Positions 9,704-19,885 of a stretch of DNA of 64,000 nucleotides are shown here, piece after piece. Each line of letters starts with the position of its first letter. Within the stretch, counting starts at the first letter, position 1. The stretch is from Clostridia bacterium (GTDB lineage: Bacteria; Bacillota; Clostridia; Oscillospirales; Acutalibacteraceae), in the NCBI GenBank assembly GCA_017399175.1, contig JAFQEE010000065.1, positions 29,360 through 93,359 of the forward strand, read 5' to 3'. The notes beneath the pieces were generated by a model, which was not told the DNA's origin, made no database searches, and was given only the letters and a program-made list of their open reading frames with translations. The position numbers were made by a program, and so were the translations under genes.

Positions 9704-10531
9704 CTATCCTCTCAATACTGCATCTGCCATTTTAACGGCTAAAACATTTTCCTTTACATTATGAACACGAATTATATCAGCACCACCGGAAACAGCAAGA
9801 ACATTCCCTGCTATAGTGCCGTAAACCAGGTCGTCATTTTCTGCATTGGTCGATAATTTAACAACTCTTTTTGACGAAAGTGCCATAAGCATTGCAACGC
9901 TGTCAATTTTAACTTTATCTACATTTTTGATAAGGTCAAGGTTGTGTTCATAGGATTTTCCAAATCCAATACCAACATCAAAGCACAACTGACTTTTATT
10001 TATTCCGATTTCTTCACATTTTTTCAATGTATCAACAAAGAAATCATTAACTTCAGTTATAATATCGTTTTTATATTCAGGAATTGTTGATGAATCAGCA
10101 CCACCTGTATGTGTGATTATCCAACCACAATTATACATTTTAACTAACTGTGCCATTTCTGTATTAAACACGCCACTTACATCATTGATAATTAATGCAC
10201 CGTTCTCGAGTGCATACTGTGCAACTGACGGATAAAAAGTATCAACTGAAATTACAGCATTTGTTTCATCGTAAATTAACGGTAAGTAATTCTTGATTAT
10301 TTCAAGTTCTTCATCAGGTGTCAAAGCCTTATGATTAGGTCGTGTTGAATGAGCACCGATATCAATAATATCAGCACCTTCACTGAGCATTCTTTTAGTG
10401 TGTTCAACTGCCCTTCTCGGTGAATTATATTTCCCACCATCAAAAAATGAGTCAGCAGTAACATTGAGAATTCCCATCACATATGTTCTTTTGCCCAATT
10501 CAAAACTAAAGTTATTACCTGAAAATGTCAT
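9704..10531 (-). CDS. folP: Dihydropteroate synthase
   Basis: Condenses 4-aminobenzoate with the pterin pyrophosphate to form dihydropteroate; it is the target of sulfonamides. The product is 275 aa, a TIM barrel with [17 protein letters not shown] and DIGAHSTRP, both diagnostic. I place the start at 10531 because this ATG overlaps the folE stop (ATGA). A longer frame reading back into folE has no family similarity. It belongs to a tight folE-folP-folB-folK operon. Confidence 0.95.
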   Translation of the reverse strand: MTFSGNNFSFELGKRTYVMGILNVTADSFFDGGKYNSPRRAVEHTKRMLSEGADIIDIGAHSTRPNHKALTPDEELEIIKNYLPLIYDETNAVISVDTFYPSVAQYALENGALIINDVSGVFNTEMAQLVKMYNCGWIITHTGGADSSTIPEYKNDIITEVNDFFVDTLKKCEEIGINKSQLCFDVGIGFGKSYEHNLDLIKNVDKVKIDSVAMLMALSSKRVVKLSTNAENDDLVYGTIAGNVLAVSGGADIIRVHNVKENVLAVKMADAVLRG

Positions 10532-11091
10532 CTTATACCCAAAAGAGTCATTACTTCGGCTCTTGTTCTTGCATCCTTTCGCATTGTTCCTCTTATTGCA
10601 GATGTCTGTGTCTGTGAACCTGCTGCTCTTATACCACGCATTGTCATACAAAGGTGTTCTGCTTCAACAACTACTGCCACACCCTTTGGATTCATTTCTT
10701 TCTGAATAAAATCAGCAATCTGTGCAGTAAGTCTTTCCTGAAGTTGTGGTCGTCTTGCATATGAATTAACAATTCTTGCAAGTTTAGAAAGACCGATTAC
10801 AAGTCCGTCATCGTTTGGAATATAAGCAATATGTGCTTTTCCTACGAATGGTAAGAAATGATGCTCACACATTGAATACATAGGAATATCGCGAACAATT
10901 ACGATTTCGTCACTCTGACCCTCACGGAACATTTTAAGGTGTTTTTCAGGGTCTTCTGTAAGTCCTGAAAAAATTTCTTCATACATATTTGCAACTCGTT
11001 TCGGAGTTTCCTGAAGTCCTTCTCTGTCAGGATCTTCACCAATTGCTATTAAAATTTCACGAAAAGCATTTTCAATTCTTTGTTTGTCCAT
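10528..11091 (-). CDS. folE: GTP cyclohydrolase I
   Basis: Opens GTP to 7,8-dihydroneopterin triphosphate, the entry to folate synthesis. From [10 protein letters not shown] at 11091 the product is 187 aa, normal for FolE1. Zinc ligands and the active site are in [12 protein letters not shown] and [10 protein letters not shown]. The start is set by AGAAGG 8 nt upstream; a start nine codons further up would read through the previous gene's stop region and lacks a ribosome site. It begins 4 nt after the transglutaminase-like gene. Confidence 0.96.
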   Translation of the reverse strand: MDKQRIENAFREILIAIGEDPDREGLQETPKRVANMYEEIFSGLTEDPEKHLKMFREGQSDEIVIVRDIPMYSMCEHHFLPFVGKAHIAYIPNDDGLVIGLSKLARIVNSYARRPQLQERLTAQIADFIQKEMNPKGVAVVVEAEHLCMTMRGIRAAGSQTQTSAIRGTMRKDARTRAEVMTLLGIR

Positions 11092-11095
11092 TTTT

Positions 11096-12259
11096 TCAAC
11101 CTTCTTTAAACACGACACATAGGTAATTATGTTCGGCTATTGTAATATAAGTGATTTCAGATGTATCTATTTTTCTTCCGCTTCTTTTTATTGACTCAAT
11201 TATATATTTAAAAAAGTCAGTATCGTTTTCGATATGTTTAACAGCTTTGTTAAAATCATCTGTTTCATCAAACAAAAATTCAACTGTATTTTCACCACGA
11301 TAAAGGAGTTCTGCACTTCGTTCTATATGGTCATTGAAACTACTGAATTCTTCAAAATACGATTCATTCTGTACAAAATAATTTGCTTTATCAGAAACAC
11401 AAAAATTATCCGCCGGCGAAAGATTAAAATGGTCTTCTTTGATTCCGTCATCACTGATATTAAAATAAAAATAATTTATATCATTTTCCTTATCGTTATC
11501 GTTCCAGGTAGCATCAAGGTGATAATTGTGATTATCAATAGTGACAACATTCCACATATGAGGTCCTAATTCACCCTCAAATTCGCTATCGCCAACAATA
11601 AGATAATTATCAATATCAAGCTTATCAAGAAGAATCTGCACGGTTTTTGCATATCCCTCGCAAACGGCTTTTCCGTTAATCAAAACATCACAAATCGTAT
11701 TGCCATCGATTGTTTCATCATAGGCTGTGTTTTCACAAATATAATCGTGAACAAATAATTCCTTTTCAAAATCAGTTTCATAGTCATCAGCAATATCAAC
11801 GATACGATTGATTATACTTTCAAGCTGACTGTTAATTGCTTTCGATTCCGTTTCATTATAGCGATAATGAGGAATAAACTTAACTGAATTGTCATTTAAC
11901 ACATATTCAAAATCGTGTTCAACCCAGAATATATGCGGATTATCATAAAGAACTGCTTTAAACAAGTCCTTAAGTGAAGATTCTTCTGCAGGAGTTGTTA
12001 CAGCATCATCAAATCTCATAAAAGAAGAATAAAGGGTAAGATATATCTCTTTATCACTATCGTTTAATTGATTGTAATAGTAATAAGTGTTGTCATTCAA
12101 AAGAACTTGAAAATCAGATATTTCTTCTGCTGAAGGCAAATCTTCTTTAATCAGTTTTTCTTCTTTCTCATTACTGTATGATTGAAAAAAGTTAAATGCA
12201 ATAAAAGCAAATACAAGAGAAAGAATTATTGAAATTAATATATCACGAATTTTCTTCAT
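11096..12259 (-). CDS. Membrane-anchored transglutaminase-like protein
   Basis: A protein of 387 aa with one N-terminal membrane segment (about residues 7-25) and an outside domain. The core has the Cys-His-Asp triad of the transglutaminase/papain-like superfamily: Cys in [10 protein letters not shown], His in GPHMWNVV, Asp in HLDATWND, preceded by [12 protein letters not shown]. Members act as proteases, peptidases or protein cross-linkers at the cell surface; the substrate here is unknown. It overlaps the upstream LCP-like gene by 17 nt and is followed by folE after 4 nt, so it is co-transcribed with folate genes although no functional link is obvious. Confidence 0.85.
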   Translation of the reverse strand: MKKIRDILISIILSLVFAFIAFNFFQSYSNEKEEKLIKEDLPSAEEISDFQVLLNDNTYYYYNQLNDSDKEIYLTLYSSFMRFDDAVTTPAEESSLKDLFKAVLYDNPHIFWVEHDFEYVLNDNSVKFIPHYRYNETESKAINSQLESIINRIVDIADDYETDFEKELFVHDYICENTAYDETIDGNTICDVLINGKAVCEGYAKTVQILLDKLDIDNYLIVGDSEFEGELGPHMWNVVTIDNHNYHLDATWNDNDKENDINYFYFNISDDGIKEDHFNLSPADNFCVSDKANYFVQNESYFEEFSSFNDHIERSAELLYRGENTVEFLFDETDDFNKAVKHIENDTDFFKYIIESIKRSGRKIDTSEITYITIAEHNYLCVVFKEG

Positions 12260-13103
12260 TTACTTCCTCCCTATAAAAAGGAACAGGAGAAAACTTATCG
12301 TCCGCATAACAATAAGTTTTAAGTGTGTTGTAACTGTCTGAATAGTTTATTACTGATATATCAGTTTTTGATGCATTGGCAAACTTTCTAAATAAGTTAT
12401 CACCATTATCGGCATATTCGGGTTTTAATATAGATGAAATAATTTCACATAAAACTCGTTCTTTATTTTCATCCTTACAAACCATAAGATAATTCAAGGC
12501 TTTTTCACCTGAAAGAGTTTGATAACCTTTATCCAATTCAAGATTGAATGAAGATGAATTATAGTCAATATTTTCAGATACAGTTAAAGAAATGCCATTA
12601 AATGATGATAAAAACTTACGAAGTGATACTGTGGTAAACTCAGCATATTTATCTGTTGTGAATCCCCAATTATCATTAAAATACTTATTAAGACCTTCAA
12701 TACCATTTTCAGAATATATACTGTTGATGCTCATATATTTATCGCCACAAAGATAGATAGCATCGCCATCAACCTGTTTTACTCTGAACGATTTATTATC
12801 AAAGTCAACAAGAGTACAGAAAACAGACTGAACAACATTCTGCTCATCAGTTATCAAAAACATGACATTTGATTTACCTGACAAATTTTCTGTTGAATAT
12901 ACCTCTTGTGGTTCTTCAGTTGTTGTTTCTATGTTTTCAGTTGTTGTTTCAACAAGATTATTTATGTCAAAATCAAGAGAATACATAAATAAGATAATTG
13001 AAAAGACAGCCAATATAACAATAAAAATACCGAATGCAATTATAAACGGTTTCAATTTGCTTTTTGTTTTATTTTCATATGAAAAAAGATTTTTATTATC
13101 CAT
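12243..13103 (-). CDS. LytR-CpsA-Psr (LCP)-like membrane protein, divergent
   Basis: A protein of 286 aa with a cytoplasmic N-terminus, one membrane segment (about residues 19-42), a Thr/Glu-rich linker, and an outside domain with the layout of LCP ligases: a run like GLNKYFNDNWGFTTDKYAE, then SFNGISLTVSENIDY, then LEKG-like LDKGYQTLSGEKALNYL. LCP enzymes attach wall polymers to peptidoglycan. The usual Arg-rich stretch after ALxY (R-x-R) is replaced by MVCKDENKER, and the front half is shorter than usual, so catalytic activity is doubtful. It starts the folate-containing operon. Confidence 0.6.
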   Translation of the reverse strand: MDNKNLFSYENKTKSKLKPFIIAFGIFIVILAVFSIILFMYSLDFDINNLVETTTENIETTTEEPQEVYSTENLSGKSNVMFLITDEQNVVQSVFCTLVDFDNKSFRVKQVDGDAIYLCGDKYMSINSIYSENGIEGLNKYFNDNWGFTTDKYAEFTTVSLRKFLSSFNGISLTVSENIDYNSSSFNLELDKGYQTLSGEKALNYLMVCKDENKERVLCEIISSILKPEYADNGDNLFRKFANASKTDISVINYSDSYNTLKTYCYADDKFSPVPFYREEVNEENS

Positions 13104-13164
13104 TATTACACCATTTTACAAATTTATTTTAAATAGTATATCATAAAAATAACATATTAACAAT

Positions 13165-13194
13165 ATGAAAAAAGAGTTTCGTGTGAAACTCTTT
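13165..13194 (-). terminator. Terminator after sugar transferase
   Basis: Stem AAAGAGTTTC with loop GTGT and its perfect complement; on the minus strand it is followed by a U run. The stem begins inside the stop codon of the sugar transferase gene. Confidence 0.85.
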
Positions 13195-14560
13195 ATTCTG
13201 TAAATTCATATTTTTTTTCAGTATTAGCAAAACCTTTTGTACTGTCACCTGCTTTAAACAAAACGGTTACAGTCTGCATAATAAGTTTAAAGTCAAGCCA
13301 AAGGCTGTATTTTTCAATATACATAAGGTCAAGAACAAGTTTGTCTTTTGGTGATGTGTTATATTTACCGACTATCTGTGCATATCCAGTAAGTCCGCCC
13401 TTAACCTTTAATCTGTATGAAAATTCAGGAAGCTCAGCAGTATATTTACTAACATTTTCAATCATTTCAGGACGAGGACCGACAACACTCATATCACCTT
13501 TAAGAATGTTGAAAAACTGTGGTAATTCATCAATTCTGAACTTTCTTAAATATTTACCAACTTTTGTAATTCGCTTATCGTCTGTTTTCGCCGACTCATT
13601 CACGCTATCTGTTTCAGTCATAGTTCTGAATTTATAAACATCAAAAAGTTTACCACCTTTTGTTGCTCTCTTCTGACGGAATAAAATACTGCCACCATCT
13701 TCTGCTTTAATAAGAATTGCAGTTGCAATCATAATTGGTCCTGTAAGAATAATACCAACAAGTGAAATAACTATATCCATAGCTCGTTTAAAAAAGCGCT
13801 GTTCAAATGTCAAATCACGGATAACGGCAGAAACCATAGGCTTATCATCAAGAAGAATTGATTTTCCACCCATAAGCATTACATCTGACATTTCAAAGCT
13901 TGTATAAACATTTTTATTGTTCGCATAACAGAATTCGGTAAACAAAACCTTATGTTTAGTCGGAACTTCATATATAAAAACTGTATCACAGGCACTCATA
14001 ATATCATACACATTAGGTGATGTAAAATGAACCATATCCGTTACATTATATTGCTTTTTATAACGCAATATTTTTGGCATTACAGTATTAAGCGCAAGTT
14101 CTGAATTTGTAATAACACAACACTTTTCAGGCTTATTAATACCAAAGTATATTGCTTGTCCCAAATATGTGAAAAGAACAATCAAAACAAACTGAATCAC
14201 AATTACAAGAACAAGAAGCTCGGGTGATTCATAAACAAAATGGTCGTTATTATTCTCATTAACATTCATAATACACAACTGAAGATGTGAAACAAGGTCA
14301 GTCGCAAATGTAGCCAATGAAAGAGAAGTAATAATAGGCTTGCTTTTTAATCTTCCGATTGCATAACCACCATAAACTGAAACAAGGGCTAATTCAAGAA
14401 CACAGAATGTTACAAATGTAACACCGGTTGTTCTTGATAAGTGTATAATCCAAGTGTACTCTGTGCCGAAAACAACGAAAAATGTTCCGATAAGAAGGGC
14501 ATACATCAAGGATTTTAAAAGAAATATAATTGTTCTTTGGGCTTTTTGTAAAAGTGTCAT
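13193..14560 (-). CDS. Polyprenyl glycosylphosphotransferase (WbaP/EPS-type sugar transferase)
   Basis: Membrane enzyme that starts exopolysaccharide or wall-glycan assembly by moving a sugar-1-phosphate onto undecaprenyl phosphate. The product is 455 aa: four or five N-terminal membrane segments, a central nucleotide-binding-like domain, then the bacterial sugar transferase domain from about residue 255, with KRAMDIVISLVG, VYKFRTM, RKFRIDELPQ and GDMSVVGPRPE. No other polysaccharide genes sit nearby, so its product is unknown; the LCP-like gene downstream, in the same direction, could act on the same polymer. Confidence 0.9.
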   Translation of the reverse strand: MTLLQKAQRTIIFLLKSLMYALLIGTFFVVFGTEYTWIIHLSRTTGVTFVTFCVLELALVSVYGGYAIGRLKSKPIITSLSLATFATDLVSHLQLCIMNVNENNNDHFVYESPELLVLVIVIQFVLIVLFTYLGQAIYFGINKPEKCCVITNSELALNTVMPKILRYKKQYNVTDMVHFTSPNVYDIMSACDTVFIYEVPTKHKVLFTEFCYANNKNVYTSFEMSDVMLMGGKSILLDDKPMVSAVIRDLTFEQRFFKRAMDIVISLVGIILTGPIMIATAILIKAEDGGSILFRQKRATKGGKLFDVYKFRTMTETDSVNESAKTDDKRITKVGKYLRKFRIDELPQFFNILKGDMSVVGPRPEMIENVSKYTAELPEFSYRLKVKGGLTGYAQIVGKYNTSPKDKLVLDLMYIEKYSLWLDFKLIMQTVTVLFKAGDSTKGFANTEKKYEFTE

Positions 14561-14649
14561 ATACAGCCTCCAAAGTAAAATAATCTACAGTAATTTTACT
14601 TAATCGTCAATATAAAGTCAACATTTTAGACTTAACTGTAATAAAAGTG

Positions 14650-15549
14650 TCATTTTTGCTTTTTTATGAGTTTTGTAATTGAATCTAAATTAAGTTGTGA
14701 TAAAACAATACCGATAAATATTAAAACACAGCCCAAATATCCTCTGCCACTCATAATTTCATTGAGAAGCAATGCACCACCTATTGCACTGAAAACCGAT
14801 TCAGTTGAAAAAACAATGGACGCAAATGTGGGGTCAGATTCCTTTTGTCCGAGAATCTGACAGGTATATGCAACACCGACAGACATAATGCCACCATAAA
14901 GGATTGGGATTCCTGCACTTTTAATTGCAGAAAACTCAATATCCTCTAAAATAAAAGCAAAAATAAGACTTAAAATACCACAAATAACAAATTGAATTAA
15001 GCTAAATTTCAAGGGGCTTGTTGTATGTACAAACTTATCAACAACAAGAATATGTCCTGCCCAGAAAAAAGCACCAACAATAAGTACAACATCACCTAAA
15101 CCAAAGCTTATTTCATCCCCTGTCATACAAAGGAAAAACAGTCCTGTTACGGCAAAAACGGCACCGATAAAAGTAAGTACACTTGTCTTTTTACCCATTA
15201 CAAATCGAATTAAAGGTACGAGCACAGTATATAAACCTGTGAGAAATCCTGCTTTACCTGCACTTTGTGTGATTTCAACGCCATATTGTTGTAATGTTGA
15301 TGCAATAAAAAGTACAACACCTGCAAGAATTCCCGGTAAAACATTGTTCTTTAACAGTTTTAAGTCAATTTTTTCTCTTTCAAATAACAAAATAACGGGA
15401 ATAAGTGAACAAGCACCTAACATAAATCTTACGCCATTAAAGGTAAAAGCACCAACAAATTCAGCACCTACCCTTTGTGCAACAAATGCAAAGCCCCATA
15501 TAATCGCCGTTAAAAACAGCAATATAGTCGATTTGAATTTTGTTTTCAT
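14650..15549 (-). CDS. EamA-family (DMT superfamily) transporter
   Basis: Ten-helix membrane transporter of the drug/metabolite superfamily, 299 aa from ATG 15549. It has two EamA repeats: the first with AIIWGFAFVAQRVG and FNGVRFMLGA, the second with ALLLNEIMSGRGYLGCVLIFIG near the C-terminus. Substrates in this family (amino acids, nucleosides, metabolites) cannot be predicted from sequence. GGTGG lies about 7 nt before the chosen ATG; a GTG four codons upstream lies in the ribosome site. It seems to be a single gene, separated from clpX by a GC hairpin. Confidence 0.88.
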   Translation of the reverse strand: MKTKFKSTILLFLTAIIWGFAFVAQRVGAEFVGAFTFNGVRFMLGACSLIPVILLFEREKIDLKLLKNNVLPGILAGVVLFIASTLQQYGVEITQSAGKAGFLTGLYTVLVPLIRFVMGKKTSVLTFIGAVFAVTGLFFLCMTGDEISFGLGDVVLIVGAFFWAGHILVVDKFVHTTSPLKFSLIQFVICGILSLIFAFILEDIEFSAIKSAGIPILYGGIMSVGVAYTCQILGQKESDPTFASIVFSTESVFSAIGGALLLNEIMSGRGYLGCVLIFIGIVLSQLNLDSITKLIKKQK

Positions 15550-15570
15550 ATAAACCACCACAAACTACAA

Positions 15571-15588
15571 GCCACGGAAAACCGTGGC
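15571..15588 (-). terminator. Hairpin downstream of clpX
   Basis: Stem GCCACGG with a four-base A/T loop and perfect complement, 10 nt past the clpX stop. The U run after it is poor, so termination may be partial. Confidence 0.5.
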
Positions 15589-15597
15589 CCATTTATA

Positions 15598-16911
15598 TTA
15601 TATTGCTTTTTTAGAATTTGTTTTATTGAGTTTCTTTGACAACAAAACATTAGGTTTTCTTGAATCATCACGGATAATTTCAGGTTCACCATTACCTTCA
15701 ACGCAATCTTTTGTAATGATAATTTTTGAAATTGTATGGTCAGATGGTGCTTCATACATAATGTTCATAAGCACACCTTCCATAATACCACGAAGACCGC
15801 GAGCTCCCGTTTTTTTCTCAAGAGTTTTATCAGCAATAGCCACTAAAGCATCATCGCTGAACTCCAACTCAACACTATCCATATTAAACAATGCCTTAAA
15901 CTGTTTTAAGAGAGCGTTTTTAGGTTCAGAAAGAATTCTTATTAAATCTTCTCTTGAAAGCTGTTTTAACGCAGTTATAACGGGAACACGACCAACAAGT
16001 TCAGGAATAAGACCAAACTTAACAAGGTCCTGTGCTATAACTTTTGAATAGACATCTTCTTCCTGGAACTGTGCTTTATTCTTGATATCAGCACCAAAAC
16101 CAAGTCCGCTGTTGCCTGCACGCTTTTCGACAATTTTTTCAATTCCGTCAAATGCACCGCCACAGATAAAAAGGATATTTGACGTATCAATCTGTATAAA
16201 TTCCTGCTGAGGATGTTTTCGTCCACCCTGTGGTGGAACATTAGAAACTGTTCCTTCAAGAATTTTAAGAAGAGCCTGTTGAACACCTTCACCACTTACA
16301 TCACGGGTAATTGAAGGATTTTCACTCTTTCGTGCAATCTTGTCGATTTCATCAACATAAATAATACCGCATTCAGCCTTTTCAATATCAAAATCAGCAG
16401 CCTGAATAAGTCTTAAAAGAATGTTTTCAACATCTTCACCAACATAACCTGCTTCAGTAAGAGTTGTTGCGTCTGCAATAGCAAAAGGAACATCAATGAT
16501 TTTAGCAAGTGTCTGTGCCAAAACAGTCTTACCGACACCGGTAGGTCCTAAAAGAACCACATTACTCTTTTGAATTTCAACACCGCTGTTATCACAGTTA
16601 TAAATACGCTTATAATGATTATAAACTGCCACACTCAAAGCTTTTTTTGCCTCATCCTGACCAACAACATATTCGTCAAGTTTAGCCTTGATTTCCTGTG
16701 GTTTAGGAAGAACTTTTTCTTCAAGTTTAACTTTTTTCCCCGGATTATGGCGTGTCATATTACCGTTTTCATCGATAATACCCATACAGAGCTCAATACA
16801 TTCATCACAAATATATACGCCCGGTCCGGCGATAAGTTTGTCAACCTGTTCCTGTGTTTTTCCGCAGAAGGAACATCTGACATTTCTTTCTTTATCGTTT
16901 TCTCTTGCCAT
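15598..16911 (-). CDS. clpX: ClpX, ATPase subunit of ClpXP protease
   Basis: AAA+ unfoldase that feeds substrates into ClpP. The product is 437 aa. The N-terminal zinc-binding domain has C13, C16, C35 and C38 (CSFCGKT, CDECIE). Walker A is GPTGVGKT, Walker [11 protein letters not shown], and the ClpP-docking IGF-type loop region and sensor motifs follow ([13 protein letters not shown]). It directly follows clpP by 16 nt; tig-clpP-clpX is a widely conserved order. AAGGAG lies 6 nt before the ATG. Confidence 0.97.
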   Translation of the reverse strand: MARENDKERNVRCSFCGKTQEQVDKLIAGPGVYICDECIELCMGIIDENGNMTRHNPGKKVKLEEKVLPKPQEIKAKLDEYVVGQDEAKKALSVAVYNHYKRIYNCDNSGVEIQKSNVVLLGPTGVGKTVLAQTLAKIIDVPFAIADATTLTEAGYVGEDVENILLRLIQAADFDIEKAECGIIYVDEIDKIARKSENPSITRDVSGEGVQQALLKILEGTVSNVPPQGGRKHPQQEFIQIDTSNILFICGGAFDGIEKIVEKRAGNSGLGFGADIKNKAQFQEEDVYSKVIAQDLVKFGLIPELVGRVPVITALKQLSREDLIRILSEPKNALLKQFKALFNMDSVELEFSDDALVAIADKTLEKKTGARGLRGIMEGVLMNIMYEAPSDHTISKIIITKDCVEGNGEPEIIRDDSRKPNVLLSKKLNKTNSKKAI

Positions 16912-16927
16912 AAGAACTCCTTATAGG

Positions 16928-17509
16928 TTATCTTTTATAAAAAACCTTATCTACAATACCGTAATCCATTGCTTCCTGAGCTGAAAGCCAATTATCACGT
17001 TCAGTATCAACAGCAATCTGCTCAACAGGTTTTCCTGTATTTTCAGCAAGAATCTTATTAAGTTTTTCTCTTGTTCTGAGGATATGTTCAGCAGCAATCT
17101 TAATATCAGTTGCCTGACCCTGCGCACCGCCTAAAGGCTGATGAATCATAATTTCGCTGTTTGGAAGAGCAAATCTTTTACCCTTTGCACCTGATGAGAG
17201 CAAGAACGCACCCATACTTGCAGCCATACCCATGCAGATTGTTGATACATCACACTTGATGTACTGCATAGTATCGTAAATTGCAAGTCCTGCGGATACA
17301 GAGCCACCAGGACTGTTAATATAAAGGCTTATATCTTTTTCGCTATCCTGTCCCTCAAGATAAAGTAACTGTGCCACTACCAAAGATGCAGTTGCATCAT
17401 TAACCTCATCTGACAAAACGATAATTCTGTCATTTAAAAGTCTTGAAAAAATATCGTACTGTCTTTCCCCTCTGTTTGTCTGTTCAACAACGTATGGTAC
17501 AAGTGCCAT
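16928..17509 (-). CDS. clpP: ClpP, ATP-dependent Clp protease proteolytic subunit
   Basis: Serine peptidase forming the barrel of ClpXP. From ATG 17509 the product is 193 aa. The catalytic triad is visible as Ser98 in [10 protein letters not shown], His123 in MIHQPLGG and Asp172 in DTERDNW. The chosen start has GGAGG 7 nt upstream; the longer frame would translate that ribosome site. It lies between tig and clpX and is probably co-regulated with them. Confidence 0.97.
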   Translation of the reverse strand: MALVPYVVEQTNRGERQYDIFSRLLNDRIIVLSDEVNDATASLVVAQLLYLEGQDSEKDISLYINSPGGSVSAGLAIYDTMQYIKCDVSTICMGMAASMGAFLLSSGAKGKRFALPNSEIMIHQPLGGAQGQATDIKIAAEHILRTREKLNKILAENTGKPVEQIAVDTERDNWLSAQEAMDYGIVDKVFYKR

Positions 17510-17545
17510 AATATAACCTCCATTCAATATCTTTGAAAAGCATTA

Positions 17546-17577
17546 AAGAATTGTCCTTATAGTATGGGACAATTCTT
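17546..17577 (-). terminator. Hairpin between tig and clpP
   Basis: Inverted repeat AAGAATTGTCC with an eleven-base arm and a ten-base loop, ending 37 nt upstream of the clpP start. The U tract after it on the minus strand is interrupted, so it may attenuate rather than fully stop tig transcripts entering clpPX. Confidence 0.6.
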
Positions 17578-17596
17578 CAACACATAAACATTAATT

Positions 17597-18979
17597 TTAT
17601 TCAGCGTCTGCTGCTTTCTTTGTTGTCTTTTTTGCTGCAGGTTTCTTTGCAGGAACTTTTTCTTCTCCATCCTTCTTTTCAGCAGCCTTCTTTGTTGCCT
17701 TTTCGTCTGTTATCTTTGCATTATCCTTAACAAACTGAACTGCTTTATTTGCCTTAACCTGAGCTGTAATTGAATCAGCAGGAATTGCCTTTTTAACTGT
17801 TTCAACATCCATATTATATGACTTTGCAACAGTTTCATATTCTGCATTAATTTCGTCTTCAGTAGCTTCAACGCCTTCAGCCTTGATGATTGCTTCAATA
17901 GCAAGATTGTACTTAACATTTTCAGTAGCAGTATCTTTGTTGCCTTCTCTGAATTTTTCCATATCCATACCTGTGTATGAAAGGTATGTGTTAAGGTCAA
18001 GACCCTGTGACTGAAGTCTGTAGTTGAAGTTATTAACGATGTTATCAACTTCTTCTTCAACCATAGCGTTTGGAATGTCAACTTCCATACCCTTAACTAC
18101 TTCTTCAAGAAGGTCATTGATTACTTTGTTATCTGCGTCTGCTTTCTTAGCGTCTTCAAGCTGAGCCTTTACGCTCTTCTTGAGTTCATCAAGAGTGTCA
18201 AATTCGCTAACATCTTTAGCAAATTCATCATCAAGAGCAGGAAGTTCCTTAACCTTGATTTCATGAAGCTTAATCTTGAAAACAGCGTCCTTTGATGCAA
18301 GGTCTTCCTGATATTCTGCAGGGAAAGTAACATTTACATCAAATTCTTCGCCGATTTTGTGACCGATAATCTGGTCTTCAAAACCTGGAATAAATGAACC
18401 GCTACCAATTACAAGTTCATATTTTTCTGCTTTACCACCATCAAAAGCAACACCATCAACAAAGCCTTCAAAGTCGATAACTGCTGTATCATTCTTCTTA
18501 ACAGCTCTCTTTTCAACGCTTACCATTCTTGAGTTCTGTTCCTGCATTTTAGCAAGTTCAGCCTTAACTTCGTCAGCAGCTACTTTACAAGCAGGTCTTG
18601 TTGCTTTAAGTCCTTTATATTCGCCAAGCTTAACTTCAGGTTTAACAGCAACTTTAAGCTTTAATACAACACCGTCTTTACCGATTTCAGGTACTTCAAG
18701 GTCATATGGTGAACCAACAACTTCAAGTTTTGATTCAACGATTGCTTCGCTTACAGCTTCAGGGTAAACAAGTTCAAGTGCATCCTCATAGAATACACCT
18801 TCGCCATACATCTTTTCGATAAATGCTCTTGGTGCCTTACCCTTTCTGAAACCTTTGATTGTGATATCTTTTCTCTGTTTGAGATATGCCTTTTGAATAG
18901 CAGCCTCAAATTTTTCACCATCAATAGTGATTTCAAGTTCGTAGACATTCTTTTCTACATTGTTTGTTGACTTTAACAT
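17597..18979 (-). CDS. tig: Trigger factor, ribosome-bound chaperone
   Basis: Chaperone and peptidyl-prolyl isomerase that meets nascent chains at the ribosome exit. The product is 460 aa. The ribosome-binding signature is GFRKGKAPR near residue 45; an FKBP-like isomerase domain spans about residues 150-240 (VIDFEGFVDGVAFDGG, IPGFEDQIIG), and the helical chaperone arms follow. A 40-residue Lys/Ala/Glu tail (about 420-460) extends beyond the conserved core. AGGAGG precedes the ATG. A clean promoter lies at 19039-19067. Confidence 0.96.
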   Translation of the reverse strand: MLKSTNNVEKNVYELEITIDGEKFEAAIQKAYLKQRKDITIKGFRKGKAPRAFIEKMYGEGVFYEDALELVYPEAVSEAIVESKLEVVGSPYDLEVPEIGKDGVVLKLKVAVKPEVKLGEYKGLKATRPACKVAADEVKAELAKMQEQNSRMVSVEKRAVKKNDTAVIDFEGFVDGVAFDGGKAEKYELVIGSGSFIPGFEDQIIGHKIGEEFDVNVTFPAEYQEDLASKDAVFKIKLHEIKVKELPALDDEFAKDVSEFDTLDELKKSVKAQLEDAKKADADNKVINDLLEEVVKGMEVDIPNAMVEEEVDNIVNNFNYRLQSQGLDLNTYLSYTGMDMEKFREGNKDTATENVKYNLAIEAIIKAEGVEATEDEINAEYETVAKSYNMDVETVKKAIPADSITAQVKANKAVQFVKDNAKITDEKATKKAAEKKDGEEKVPAKKPAAKKTTKKAADAE

Positions 18980-19038
18980 TAAATATTCCTCCTGAATATT
19001 ATTGTTTACCGTATTTTCAATACCGCAAAATTCGTAAT

Positions 19039-19067
19039 ATTATATCACATAAAAAATATAATTACAA
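19039..19067 (-). promoter_or_regulatory. Promoter of tig
   Basis: On the minus strand TTGTAA (19067-19062) and TATAAT (19044-19039) are 17 nt apart, with TG just before the -10 (extended -10). It lies about 60 nt upstream of the tig ATG. Confidence 0.7.
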
Positions 19068-19127
19068 CATTTTCCAGAAGATTTTTCACAATTTCCGCTT
19101 AAAAAGTGATGATTTTTGCAAAAAATA

Positions 19128-19817
19128 TTATTTAGAGATAAACAAAGGACAAAAATCAAGGTAATCGGCAGAAACAAGACGGAATTTGATTCCATCTTTA
19201 TCACCATTCAAAGCACCTTTAATTGCACCGCCGTGAAGATGTCCGTAGAAGCAACGGGAAATGTTATTTTCTTTAAGCACATTCATAATAGGTTCACAAT
19301 CACGCAAGATACTTGTAGGTGGATAATGAAGAAAAACCACGATTTCTCCATCAAGTTTTTTTGCTTCATCGATTGAACGCTGAAGTCTTGCACACTCACG
19401 AGCCATAACCTTATCTACATTTTCACTTTCGGCATCATAAAACCATCCGCGAGTACCTGCGACTGCTATATCACCTATTCGGTATGCGTTATTGTGTAAA
19501 AACTTAATGGAATCAAAACCCTTTTCTTTACAGAAATTTTCCATTTTAGTTATAGTATTCCACCAATAGTCGTGATTGCCTTTTGAAATAATCTTTGTAC
19601 CTTTAAGATTATGAAGAAATTCGAAATCTTTTTCTGCTTCTTCTAAACTCATAGCCCATGAAATATCACCGTTAATTATAACTGTATCATCTTCATAAAC
19701 AAGCTTTTGCCAATTATTTTCGAGTCTTTGGGCATAGTCATCCCAGCCCTTGAAAATATCCATTGGCTTGTCAACAGAAAACGATAAATGAGTATCACCA
19801 ATTGCGTAAACGGACAT
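19128..19817 (-). CDS. Calcineurin-like metallophosphoesterase
   Basis: Predicted cytosolic metal-dependent phosphoesterase, 229 aa. The dimetal motifs of the family are in order: YAIGDTHLS, VIINGDISWAM, ISKGNHDYWW, VVFLHYPPTS and CFYGHLHGG. The substrate (phosphoprotein, nucleotide or other) cannot be told from sequence. It is a single gene between tig and the DUF1540 mini-gene, with GGAGAAATTTCTT before the ATG. Confidence 0.88.
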   Translation of the reverse strand: MSVYAIGDTHLSFSVDKPMDIFKGWDDYAQRLENNWQKLVYEDDTVIINGDISWAMSLEEAEKDFEFLHNLKGTKIISKGNHDYWWNTITKMENFCKEKGFDSIKFLHNNAYRIGDIAVAGTRGWFYDAESENVDKVMARECARLQRSIDEAKKLDGEIVVFLHYPPTSILRDCEPIMNVLKENNISRCFYGHLHGGAIKGALNGDKDGIKFRLVSADYLDFCPLFISK

Positions 19818-19870
19818 AAAGAAATTTCTCCTATGAATAATTATAAAGCTCCTTCAAAAAATAAAACTGA

Positions 19871-19877
19871 AAGGAGG
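19871..19877 (+). promoter_or_regulatory. Strong ribosome binding site of DUF1540 mini-gene
   Basis: AAGGAGG eight nt before the ATG at 19886. It is a near-perfect Shine-Dalgarno sequence, which supports a real gene in this short frame. Confidence 0.8.
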
Positions 19878-19885
19878 AATATAAG

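Noticed and set aside
10532-10651. Forty extra N-terminal residues on folP
   Set aside because: They read through the folE coding region in another frame and have no family similarity; the ATGA overlap gives a better start.
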